NCBI GenBank assembly: GCA_048013815.1
Contig: CM106585.1
Span: 10,354,001 to 10,418,000 of the forward strand
Origin: Setoptus koraiensis
Lineage: Eukaryota; Arthropoda
Direction: 5' to 3'
Length of the DNA stretch: 64,000 nt
The stretch's first letter is position 1. The number at the start of each line of letters is the position of its first letter. A program made the position numbers and the translations under genes. Shown here one piece after another: positions 49,600 through 61,000 of this stretch. The notes under the pieces are model-generated. The model searched no databases and had not been told where the DNA came from. It saw only the letters and a list, made by a program, of their open reading frames with translations.

Positions 49600-50100
49600 A
49601 CTTAAAACTTGCAAGTTAAAAGTTTAAAGTGTGTGTGTGTGCATGTGCGATGGAAAACGAATTTTTCGCAATTAATGCGCACATACAGACACAAATGCAA
49701 ACGCACGCACTCACGCACGCACGCACGCACATTGGCATTCATACACACACACAGACAAAACAATGCGCACGATAGGCTTCATCGATCTGCGCACCAGTGT
49801 GAGTGCGTCTAGATGGCTGCCGGCGGAGAGGTTGCAATGCATTTGTGCAGCATCATTTGATTATCGTCGTTAGGCCGAACACAACTCACACACACACACA
49901 CAGAGCGCCGATCGCTGAATGAGCTAACACTCACCATCACTGATACTCGCCACACAACACACAGCACGCTTTATAGGCGCGTCATTAACACCATTGCCAG
50001 CCATCCATTTATTACGCACACACTATACAAAACACACTATATAAAACACACTATATAATACGCACACGCACTGTATCATCTGTATCTATAACAATTAGCC
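49600..50100. other. CA/CACG-rich stretch before the promoter
   Basis: No gene seen. GT and CA runs, ACGC tetranucleotide repeats (49695-49732) and three ACACACTATA-type repeats (50022-50062) fill the space between the TGAGTC module and the TATA box. Confidence 0.5.
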
Positions 50101-50108
50101 GGTTAGTC

Positions 50109-50145
50109 TATATAAGCAGCGCACTCGTGCGTTAGTGAGTTTGTT
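50109..50145 (+). promoter_or_regulatory. Candidate TATA-box core promoter for the zfh2-like gene
   Basis: TATATAAG lies at 50109-50116 and is followed 25-30 bases later by TTAGTG and flanking sequence that could act as an initiator. It is preceded by a run of TATATAAA/TATATAAT-like elements in the CA-rich stretch 50030-50090. Downstream sequence changes to an A/C-rich, G-poor character typical of a transcribed leader. The start site itself is inferred, not shown, and the gene may use other promoters farther upstream. Confidence 0.35.
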
Positions 50146-51067
50146 CGGCTGAGACGCGCGCGCATCGTTATATGTCACAGCGCGACCAGTGCAGCGTTAG
50201 TTCGACGAGTCTAGTGACCAGCGCAGCTCAAAGCAGCAGTAATAGTTAACAAGTTACAACAATCGCAATAGCCCAATTAGCAGCGCCAATCAGCTAGCTC
50301 GCGGGCTCGACAGCAGCAACTAATTAATGCCCAACACTCTGCTCTTTTCGCCGCTTATACATACCATACATAACAGCCCATAACAGCCCATAACAGCGCA
50401 GCAAGCACAGCAGCACAACAACACGACAGACACACAAGCCGCGACAAGCCGCGACCTGGGCAAACGAGCGCAAGTGACTAATGACGCAGCGCAATAATTC
50501 CAGCGAATTAGCGAATTTGAGTTGATTATCGGCAGTGTCAGTTGATTATTCGTTCATTAGCAGCGAGCAGCGAGCGGCGAGCAGAAAGCGGCAAGCCTCG
50601 GCAAATAGTAATAATTGCGCAACGCTAATGAAGCCAGCTCGGCGCCAGCACTGAGCAGCGAGCAGCGAGCGCCACAGCAACGCAGCAAGCAGCACGGCAA
50701 GAGGCTCGCCAGCCACTGGCATGGAATAGCTAATTAGCAGCCAGCAGCAGCAGCAGCAAGCACGAAGAGAAGAATCAGATGCCTTACCAAACTACTACTA
50801 CTACTACTAATGTAGATTATTAACACGAAATAATCTAAATATTGATTTAATCGAAAGTTCCTGTTTCATTGCGCCCATCGTTGTCGCGACAACGCACAAA
50901 CACGCACCAGCACGCATCTGTCAAGTCCAGCAGCACACACAACAATCACTTGACAACAATCAATAATTATAATTACAATTACCAATATATCACAACATAA
51001 GCTACAACATAACGTCAGTATCCAACAATCAGCAATCGCAGCAACAACACGCAACACGCAAGCTAAA
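50135..51067 (+). other. Presumed 5' UTR of the zfh2-like gene
   Basis: About 930 bases of A/C-rich sequence run from the TATA-box region to the ATG at 51068. There are CAG/AGC-type short repeats (50560-50760) and an ACT triplet run near 50794-50808. Several upstream ATGs (for example near 50324, 50477, 50626 and 50778) open only very short frames. No AG with a good pyrimidine tract precedes the ATG, which favours continuous transcription into exon 1 over a hidden 3' splice site. The extent is inferred. Confidence 0.35.
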
Positions 51068-51422
51068 ATGATGCACTCGCGCAACTCGTGCAAGACCCTC
51101 AAATGTCCCCGATGCAACTGGCACTACAAGTACCAGGAAACATTGGAGATCCACATGAAAGAGAAACATCCAGAGAACGAGCTCACCTGTGTCTACTGTC
51201 TCACATCGCAGCAGCATCCGCGCCTCGCCAGAGGCGAAACGTACACTTGTGGCTACAAGCCATATAGGTGTGAATTGTGCAATTATTCCACTACCACCAA
51301 AGGTAATTTAAGCATTCATATGACCAGTGATAAGCACATGACCAACGTTCAGATGACCACCGCCACCAACGGCCAGCCGGCCGGCGGTCAGCTCGCCCAG
51401 GACTACTCGCAGTCGTCCAACG
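51068..51422 (+). CDS. zfh2: zfh2/ZFHX3/4-like zinc-finger homeodomain protein, coding exon 1
   Basis: This exon encodes residues 1-118 plus one base of codon 119 of a large nuclear transcription factor. Two C2H2 fingers are visible. The first has Cys13, Cys16, His29 and His34 in a [17 protein letters not shown] context. The second has Cys68, Cys71, His84 and His90 in [19 protein letters not shown]. Between them the block [17 protein letters not shown] is a hallmark of ZFHX3, ZFHX4 and insect zfh2. The ATG sits in AAAATGATG, a good arthropod start context. The frame stays open upstream to a stop at 50951 but contains no other ATG. The exon ends at a consensus donor (G|GTAAGT) in phase 1, matching the acceptor at 55073. 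In vertebrate relatives [14 protein letters not shown] is internal and preceded by another finger, so this may be a short N-terminal form or an upstream coding exon may be missing. Family identity is certain; the start is less so. Confidence 0.88.
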
Positions 51423-54400
51423 GTAAGTCCGCACCATCTACTGTCCGCCTTTACTGTGCGCTCTATCTACTGTAACTAGCAGCCATTGCAAGACGGGCTC
51501 GGCCGCTAATGAGCGTCGCTAATCGTGCAGGGGCCACTTGTAAGCGCGGTGCACTAAATAAAGGCACTGTTGCGCTGCCACACAAGGCCGCACTCGGCCG
51601 CACTGGGCCACACTCGGCCAGAGTTGATTAGCTGCGGCCGCCACTAGTTGAGTGGCAGTCGCGCCAGGCCGCTTGGTGATTAGCAAAAAACAACGTGCAA
51701 CATATGCCAGACAGCGCGCAAGCAACACGCACCGCGATCATAATTAACAATTGACTGGCGTGCCCATCTCAGCGGCCAGCTCCAATTTACCTGTTGTCAT
51801 TGTTGTTGGCGCTGTTGTCGTCGGCGAGTGGCCAGCCATTGAGTGGCCGGCCGACTCACTGGCTGGCGTCACCTGTTTTGGCCAACTCAACACACTCGTC
51901 ATCGTGTGTGTGTGTGAGTGTGTCCCCCCGCGATTGAGCATCGAGAGTAGCTAGTAATTAAGCGAGAGCGCCACTAATAGACCATGTTAGACCATCCATC
52001 CATCTAGCCTGGACATGATTAAAACTAACTGCTGTTGTTGGCGCTGTTTGTCAGTGTGAGCTCGAGCCAATTGATTCTGTCTCTCTCTCATCAGTTTGCA
52101 CGGTGACTTGTATAAACAGCCAACATACGGCCAAATTGTCTGCTCTTTGCGGCAACAACACTCAATACTGACTGTTGCTGTTGCTGTTGTCTAATTTGCG
52201 CCACGATAATAATTACCTGTTAGTTGTGTTACCAGCAACAGCAACAGCAGCGGCACCGGCACCAGTTGATGGCTCGTTCCTTCTCATCGATGTCATTGCC
52301 TCTGTCGCTGTGAGCCAGGCCAGGCCGGGCCGGACCAGGCCAACGCGGCTCCGGCCGCTGACCACAATCAACACTAAGATAATTATCGTTGTTGTGATGA
52401 CTTTAACAACGGCATTAATCAGCAGACGAAAGCCGATTACAAGACTGTTTGTTGGAATTATTATGAGGTGAATAGGAGCAACACGGCACACACACACAAC
52501 AAACACAACTAATTGTTGTCCGTAACCGGCAACACACACACACACACTCACACACAAATACACACAAGGCCGTCGTCTCGCATCACACAATGGGCTGAGG
52601 AGGCTTCACCTCAGTGTTGTGTCTCGTCAGGCAGGCCAATGGCGCCAGCTAGATTGAAGGCCACCGCCGGCCACCAGGGCCAATCAGCGGGCAAGGTCCG
52701 GCAACTTATTTGTTGTGCCAATCAGAGATAATTGTGCGCCTATTTCATTATCCAATTGGCGCTGCGATGGTTGATTGGTTTGCTTGGCTGGCACAACAAA
52801 CGCGCGATGCATGTGCCCAGTGTTTTATTCAATAATAATAATAATAATAATAACACTATACAATAATAATGATAATAACGATAATAATTTAATATGTAAG
52901 AGTCTATTTAAACTATTGCAAACGCATAACCGGCAACAGACGACGATAAGTGATGAAATGGGGCGTTGAGTGTGCGATTGACATTATCACACCAGAGCGA
53001 AATGTCATGTCACACATTTGTATTGGCGCTGTGTGTAATAATTGTCAGATTGGAGCTGTGTGTAATCATTGTGAGATTGGCGCTGATTAGCAGTGAGCGC
53101 GTGATGCGCAAAAATGAGCTGCTGCTGATATTTACATGCGCTTTGTTATTATTATTATTCATCCTGCGCACTTGATCACTTGATGATGATGACGAAAATG
53201 GCAAAAATAATCAACTGGAGCTGAAATGTTATAATTAACGAAAGTGCAACGTTAAAAGTCATTTAGTGCTGCGACTATTGACTATTGAGCGACGACAGTG
53301 AAACAACAACAATGACAATCTTTTCAATCTATTCAAACAACAAGAAATATAATTGATGATTACCGACAACAACGACAGCAGCAACAGCGGCAGCGGCAGC
53401 AGTAGCGGCCGGCTACGTACTACCGCTCGTCATGGTGATTGAGAAAATTTGATCGATAGCAGCAGACGGCGATCAACGATAATACAATAACACAATAATC
53501 ATTATCGCCGTCTATCTATTTAAATGTTCTATTCAAATGTTGTGCTAGCAGCAACAACAACAACAGCGTCGTCGTTTAGATGATCGCTTAATTTTACATA
53601 AACAATTTCGCTTGGGCAAACAAGCGGCCAATTGGCAATTTGTAATTCACAACGACGAGCGTCGTCAACTGTGTTGTGAGCGTTGAAATCGCAATTGAGC
53701 GATGACAATATTCCTTTCTGGTTCGCTCGTCAATTAAAAACGCCAACCAGTTCGCTCGTTGCCCGCAAGTTCGCTCGTTGCCCGCAAGTTCGCTCGTTGC
53801 CCGCAAGTCCGCTCGTTGCCCGCAAGTTCGCTCGTTGCCGACACAAGTGAACTGGCGATAAGTGTATCATCGGCGCGTTGAGCTGACAAATTCGATTGTG
53901 AATTTCAATTATTGAAACTGATCGGCCGCAGCCTGGCCAGGCGCACGTTGTCACAGTGTTGAAACGGGAATCTCAAGTGTGTTGGGAGTGGGCGCTGAAA
54001 CAAGCACTCGCTAATTGTTGTTGCTTTCGTTGCACGTCGATTAATTTCGCTGTTATCACACTGTGTGTTAGCTAACAGCTTGCAATGCAGTATCGATGAT
54101 CGTTGCACGGTGGCAGCCGCTCATCGCGACTCGCGAGTGACTCATGGCCGACGATTTGATTTTTGTTGTTTTTGTTTTTATTTTTAATTTTGTTTTCATT
54201 TCCATTTTTTTGTTTTTGCTTCTATTGTCAGCCAGTTGTTGCTGGCAGCGGCAGCAGCGTGCTGCTTGTTAGTGAACTTGTTAGCGCTGCCAGTTATCGA
54301 ATGTGTCGGCCTGTTGATAGTGGAGTTTGCAATAGTTCGCTATCGAACTATTGGCAACTATACACGCAGCATCGGCAGCGTGCAATAGGCGACGAATGTA

Positions 54401-55073
54401 ACACTCTCTTGTCGAGTGTGTTAACTGGGCCGCCACAATTGAGCCTCGCTGCCGATGTTTACAGCACGCCGCATACTGCTGCTACGCATTGAGCAGCACT
54501 GCTCATGCCGCCGCTAATTCGGCTAATTCGATCCACACCAACATTCGATTTGCGTCGATGAAGCGTCTTTATCGACACGCCGGTGCCAGCGCAAATGTTC
54601 GATCTCGTTCGATACTCGCCGACGCTCGCCGATACCCCGATACGCTGTGCAACCGCGCGGCACCGCGATAATTCAATCATTGCGTTATTCAGACAAATGG
54701 CAAACGCTGTTTATGCAAATATTTAGTAATTATCGCTTATTATCATTCGGCCAGCAGTCACACTAATGACGCACTAATCACGCAGCGCTAATTAGATCAG
54801 CCAGACAAGCATTATCTACATTTTAGACTCATTTTAGATCACCAGACAGATAGGCGCACAATCGGCCGAACAATCGCCCGAATAATCGCATACCAACACC
54901 ATTGTAACTAACTCGCAATTGTCTCGCCCACTTTTACAAATGAATCGTCACAATTATTAATAACGAACCAATTATTAAACCAACCAACTATTAATATTAA
55001 CAAACTATCAAACGCACGGTGATGAATCGATGATTGAAACACTGCTCATAAACACTTCATGATTGATACACAG
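51423..55073 (+). other. Intron between the two zfh2-like coding exons
   Basis: The donor is G|GTAAGT at 51423. The acceptor is ATACACAG at 55066-55073, with only a weak pyrimidine tract. Phase 1 is kept on both sides, giving ...[12 protein letters not shown]. The 3651 bases hold microsatellites (CA, AAT, CAA types), a 19-bp minisatellite at 53751-53840, and no open frame with a Cys-X2-Cys..His-X3-6-His pattern that I can see. Vertebrate ZFHX3/4 carry further fingers between the regions these two exons encode, so a small exon may have been missed here, or those fingers are absent in this lineage. Confidence 0.75.
53751..53840. repeat. 19-bp intronic minisatellite TTCGCTCGTTGCCCGCAAG, 5 units
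   Basis: Four complete near-identical units and one decayed unit inside the zfh2-like intron. The unit also appears singly as GGTTCGCTCGTCAA at 53721. Confidence 0.88.
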
Positions 55074-58000
55074 GACCCGAGCTGGCCAAACACAGCGTGC
55101 TGAGCGCACAACAAACAAATTTGTTATTAGGCAATAACAACAACAACAACAACAATCAGGATAATCACAGCGGCAACAACAGTTTTATAGACGACGAGCC
55201 AGACTACAACGACATCACCACCAGCACCACAACCACATCAACCACTATCAACAACAATACCACCAACGCAAGCAACAACAATTCTACCGATACCAACGCC
55301 AACAATAATGCCCCTGACGGCCACCATCACCACCACCACCATCACTCTGTAGATAACAACAGCGACTCGGAGGACAACAACCACGCCAACAATCACACAG
55401 GCAACAACTCGTCGTCGCTTCTCAGCCAACAGCATCAGCTCATGGTGGACCAATTGAAAATGGCCGCAGCGGCCGTCGCAGCAAACCAACAACAACAACA
55501 ACAACAGCAACACAACAACTCCTCTGGTCCTGGCAACGACCATCTTGGCGACAACAGGCAACAACAACAAGACTCTCAACAGCAACAACAGCATCAGGCC
55601 ACTGCCGCAGCCATGGCCGCGGCCATGTTGGTTGCCCAACAGAATCCCACCGCTATAGAGGACTACATGAATTCGCAAGAGATTGCCGAAGATAATTACG
55701 ATGACCCAAGCAGAAAATATAAATGCCATCGTTGTAAATTGGCCTTCACAAGGCAATCCTATCTAACTGCACACAATAAAACATTGTTTCATAGGAAAGG
55801 TGAAAAACTAAGTTATCCCATGGAAAAATATCTAGATCCAAATAGACCATTCAAATGTGAAATATGCAAGGAATCGTTCACACAAAAATCCATACTATTA
55901 GTGCACCATAATAGTGTGTCGCATTTGAACAAATTACGCCAATCAAGAAAGCAACAACAACAACAACAACTTAGTCAACAGCAACAAACAACAAACAACC
56001 AACAGCACACCAATAAGCCAGATCAACAACAATTACAGGCAAACCAAAACACAAATCCAACAAACAATCTACTGCAGAACCAACTCATCTACAACCAGGT
56101 TGAAAGTGTTGTAAGTCGCCTAAGTCAACAATTGAACAACCAAAAGCAACAACCAAACCAACGACATCAAAGTCCCATAAATAACCAACTGCAACAACAA
56201 CAACAACAACAGAATAGCATCATGCTGTCTCATAACAATAGTCTGGTCAATGGCAACAACCAATCCAATAATGATGCCACTAACTCCTCTGCTAATGAGC
56301 AAATGCTAACACAAACTATGATAATGAGATTGCTACAACAACAACAACAAACTGAACAATTGCAAAAGCAACAATCTCAATTCGATAATATAAGAGCCAA
56401 GTTGGGTTTAATTGGAAGCTCTGGTTCGCCACAAGTGGGCGTATTCAATCAGCTTGATATCAGCTCGCAAGTTAACAATCAAAACAATAGTGGCACCAAC
56501 AACAAAACTGCGACACAAACTAATGTCAAGCAGCATGTGTCCATGCCTGGTGCTATGATGATAGATGATAATTTGTATCAACATTTGAATGGTCAACTGC
56601 AAGCTAGCGCCGCTGCATCACAAGCGGCAAACTCGTTCAATTCACTAGCAAACAATAGTAGTAATAACAATAGTAGTAAGTTCAACACAGTTCTGTACAA
56701 GAATCTATTGGAGACATGGGGCCACGAAGTTGTGATGCAGTTTATTGAGAATCATCAACGAATTAATAAGCAACATTCGCAGCAACAACAATTGAACAGC
56801 TCATTGGCAGCACATGATAGTTCCGATCAAGGAGAGCTCATGCATGGAGCTGAGGACTTGATTGCATCAGCAAATGCTGCTATCATTGATATGAATAACG
56901 ATTTCGATGATAATGCTGACTCTGACGACGGTGTCGACGCCGAAGTTAGCCGAGTTATCGCTCAAGCTATTGATGAGGTGAGCAAAAATGTTGATGATAA
57001 TTGTCAAAGCTCGAAAATTTCAACAGAGGAACAAACAATCTCTCAAGATGCAGAGTCAGATACCACCGGTGAATCTAAGTCAATTTGTTGGACTTGCTCC
57101 AAGCAATTCTCTTCTATATGGGTGCTAAAAGCACATCAAGAGGAAGTACACAAGAACTATATCAGTATTGATATTGTTAAACAATTTGCTTATAATTATA
57201 GTAAATCAACAAGCAAAAATCCACAACAAGTTTCACCCACCATCTCAACTAAGTCCTCCTCTTCAATTTCATCTGCTTGCCTAACGGCTAGCTCTATATC
57301 GCCTAGTTCCAATAATAACTTTTCTTCCGAGAAGCATAGCCAAAATAAAACGGTTGATCATCATCAACAACACACTGTTGCAACCAACAAACAATTGTCG
57401 GCTATACTCTCAGGCGAAGAATCCTCTTCAATTGGAACTTCATCAGTGAGTAATCAACAAAAGTCTTCATCTCCCTCGTCGAATCAAAACTCGAAATCTC
57501 ATCAACAGAGTGGCAACACAAGCAACTCTAATGATTCAAATCAACAACATACTCCAGCAACTAGAAGAAGTACTAGATTGAATCAGCAGCAGACGCAACA
57601 ACCAAAACAAACTAGTAACCCGACGTCATCTTCATCTCATTCGCACCAATCTCAACAACAAAACCAAATGTCATCTCATCTAACATCGCACTATCAAAAC
57701 CAGCAGCAAGACCAAAGCTCAACAAGACCACAAAGTAGATCATCTCCCTCTATGGGTGCTCACCTTCAGGCTTCCACTACGCCTAATTCCACATCCTCGC
57801 ATCAGTCGTCGTCTGTTAATAGTCGCAATCAAATGAGTCAGCAACAGCAACAAATATTGAATCAGTTGAATCAAATGAATTCACAACAGCAGCATCAACA
57901 ACAACAGCATCTTTTGGCAGCTCAGTTGATGCACCAACATCAGATGAACCCACCAGTCTCAAGTGTTGGAAATCCTATGATGGCAGATTTGTTTGGCGGT

Positions 58001-61000
58001 GCCCACAATGTCAATCCATTACTAGCTAACAAATTGTTCGACCCAACCGCGATGGCAGCCTTGGCAGCAGCTTCAAACGCTCAACAAGTGTCCGCAGCTC
58101 CATCCCACCCGTTTGTCGGCATGAATCCGCTTGCCGGTTTACAACTTCCCAATCAACAAGCAGGGCAATCGGGCTCTCAACAAATGGATGCTGCCAACCA
58201 AATGGCCACCCAATTGCAATTCAGTCAGCTCATAATGCAAATGAGTTTGGCTGGTATGGGAATGCACCCAGCCACTGCAATGAGCGGAATGAACCCATTC
58301 GCGGCAGCAGCCCTCATGGCGGGAGGTGTTCCCCCGCCCATGATTCCTTTTATGATGAACCCTCAATTTGCTGCAGCGGCCGCTGCCGCGCAACAGAACC
58401 AACAACAAGCTCAGGATCAATCGGGGCCTCAGATGGATCCGATGATGCAAGCTATGATGGCTTCGTTGTCAGGCCAGCAACAACATCAGTTTCAACAACA
58501 GCACCACCAACAACAACAGCATTCTGGTCAACAAGCTATGGCCGCAGCTCTCGCTGCCGCCGCTTCAAATCAGCAAGCAGCAGCAGCTGCAGCACGATTC
58601 AGGCCCTCGGATCGGTCTCCCCTGCCATCATTAGCCGGTATGAGTGATCAATCGGGTCTTGCTGGTTTGGGCGGCGATGATGACCAACAGGCACTGATGG
58701 CTCAATTGGCTAAATTTATTGCCAACAGAAACCAGACAGGCCAGTCAAACCCATCAGTGTCAGGCTTGAGTGGTTCACCTAGCTTGTCCTCTTCGCATCA
58801 GATGAATCATCTAGGATCTCATCAACAACAATCATACCCGACTAGTGCCAACCAACTCCATCACCAACCTAGCACAATTACCACTTCAGCTTGTGCCACC
58901 AACATAACATCATCGTCTTCGGCCTCATCAGGTTCTCATCACCATCATTCGCAACAGAAGCAATCTTCATCGTCAGTATCATGTAATAATAATAATAACA
59001 ACAACAATAATAATAATAATAATGATTCAGCTGTGGCGGCTGCAGCGATGGCAGCGGCTCACCAGCAGCAAGTTGCGGCGGCCGCAGCGGCTGCTCTGTC
59101 TGTTCAACAGCAAAAACGAGCCCGAACTCGCATAAGTGAGGAGCAACTGAAAATATTACGGCAATACTTTGATATAAACAATTCGCCCACTGAAGAGCAA
59201 TTGCAAGAGATGTCAATAAAGTCTCAGTTGCCGTTGAAAGTGATCAAGCACTGGTTTAGGAATACTCTTTTCAAAGAGCGCCAACGAAACAAAGATTCAC
59301 CTTATAATTTCAACAATCCGCCTGTGTTAGCACTAAATTTGGAGGAATATGAAAAAACTGGTGAGGCTAAGGTGACACCCATTGCTGATCTAGTCAATCA
59401 GCAACAGCAACAACAATTGCTTGAGTCTCTAAAAAATCAATCGATTGCAATAGATCAGCATTCCACTATTATAGGTAACGCTGATAACGATGATGAGGAT
59501 ATGCAAGCCAGCGACAATGTTGAATCGCATGGTGTCAATCCATTGAGCTCAATTAATAGTGATGTTGCATGTGATTCAAATAACGATAGTGCTAATAGAA
59601 GAATGAAACGATCAAGTCAGCATTCTAACGATAGTGATGCAGATGAAAGTGACAATAATGATGAGCATCAATCGGAGTCAATTTCATTCCGACGCAAAAA
59701 GCGAAAACTTCATCAAGTTGCTGCTTCATCTTCAGAGCCAGTTGTAGTACCAGCTGACGGGACAAATACTAATTCGTCTGGTAAAATTAAACAAGAAGCT
59801 AGAGAAGAAGAGCCGGATGAGAACGAAGAAATTGTTGACAAGCAAGAAGTAGAGACTGATACAGCCACTACTAATGCTGACAAAAAGAAACAACGACAAC
59901 CAACTAACCATGTGATGAACATTCTTATGCAAAGCCCCGAATCGGCGGACAATTTTAGTGATGACGACGGCTCTGAATTAAATCAACTGAATTCATGGCA
60001 TCACGACGACAACATTATGGACAAGCGAGAGTATGATGATGATGAAGAAGATGATATCTCCAGTAGAGCATCGTCGTCTTCTATGAATCGATCTAGTCAA
60101 CAACACCAATCAGGTCATCAGCAGCATTTAGGTGACTCTACTAGGTCCACAAGAAATAGTCGCAGCAATCAACAACAGCAGCGCCATCTGACCTCAGCCA
60201 GCCAATCTTCTGAAAAATCTAGACTTAATCTGTCCAATAGTTACGCTAATGAAGATAATCATTCTTTAGAGTCACCATACTCACAAGCAAATTCCTTAGC
60301 TGCCAATTCTGTCAATACAGGTATTGGTGCTTCCTCAACTACAACGTTGTCGCCATCGCAGCTTCAGCAACAAATGTTTGATCAAACATGGGCAAATGTT
60401 GGCGGTTCGTCTGCCTACGCACTTGGATCCATGTCAGGTAATGCCAGAAATCAATCTTGTGGCATTTCATCCTCGATGAATTCTTCATCATCCAAATCGA
60501 AACGAGCCAACAGGACACGTTTCTCAGATCATCAAGTAAAAATGCTACAAGAATTTTTCGAGTCTAATGCTTATCCAAAAGACGACGATCTGGAGTTTCT
60601 GTCTAAGAATCTTGGCCTATCTCCTCGAGTTATTGTTGTTTGGTTTCAGAACGCCAGACAAAAAGCCCGCAAAGTCTATGAGAATCAGCCGGCTGTTAGT
60701 GAAGATGAATCCACTGATATGATGATGAATCATCAAATGCCTTCTCCGTCAGGATCTTCAGTCACAGGAGGTGCCGAGCAATCCGTCGGAGTTCTAGGCA
60801 ATCAATCTGGGTCATCATTGAATTCAAACCAATCATCAGGAGCGAATCTTTCAGGTGCTTGCGCAAACACTTTGAATAGTAGCAATCTAAACAATACTAA
60901 TAGCGGCAACACCAGTGGTAACAATAATAACAAAGATAGCCTAGTGAATTCAACTTCATCTGCTTCAAGTAATAAGCAAGCCTTCCAGAGGACTCCTGGT

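Noticed and set aside
55238-55756. 172-codon minus-strand frame inside the giant exon
   Set aside because: It is the antisense shadow of the poly-Asn/Gln coding sequence, without any domain.
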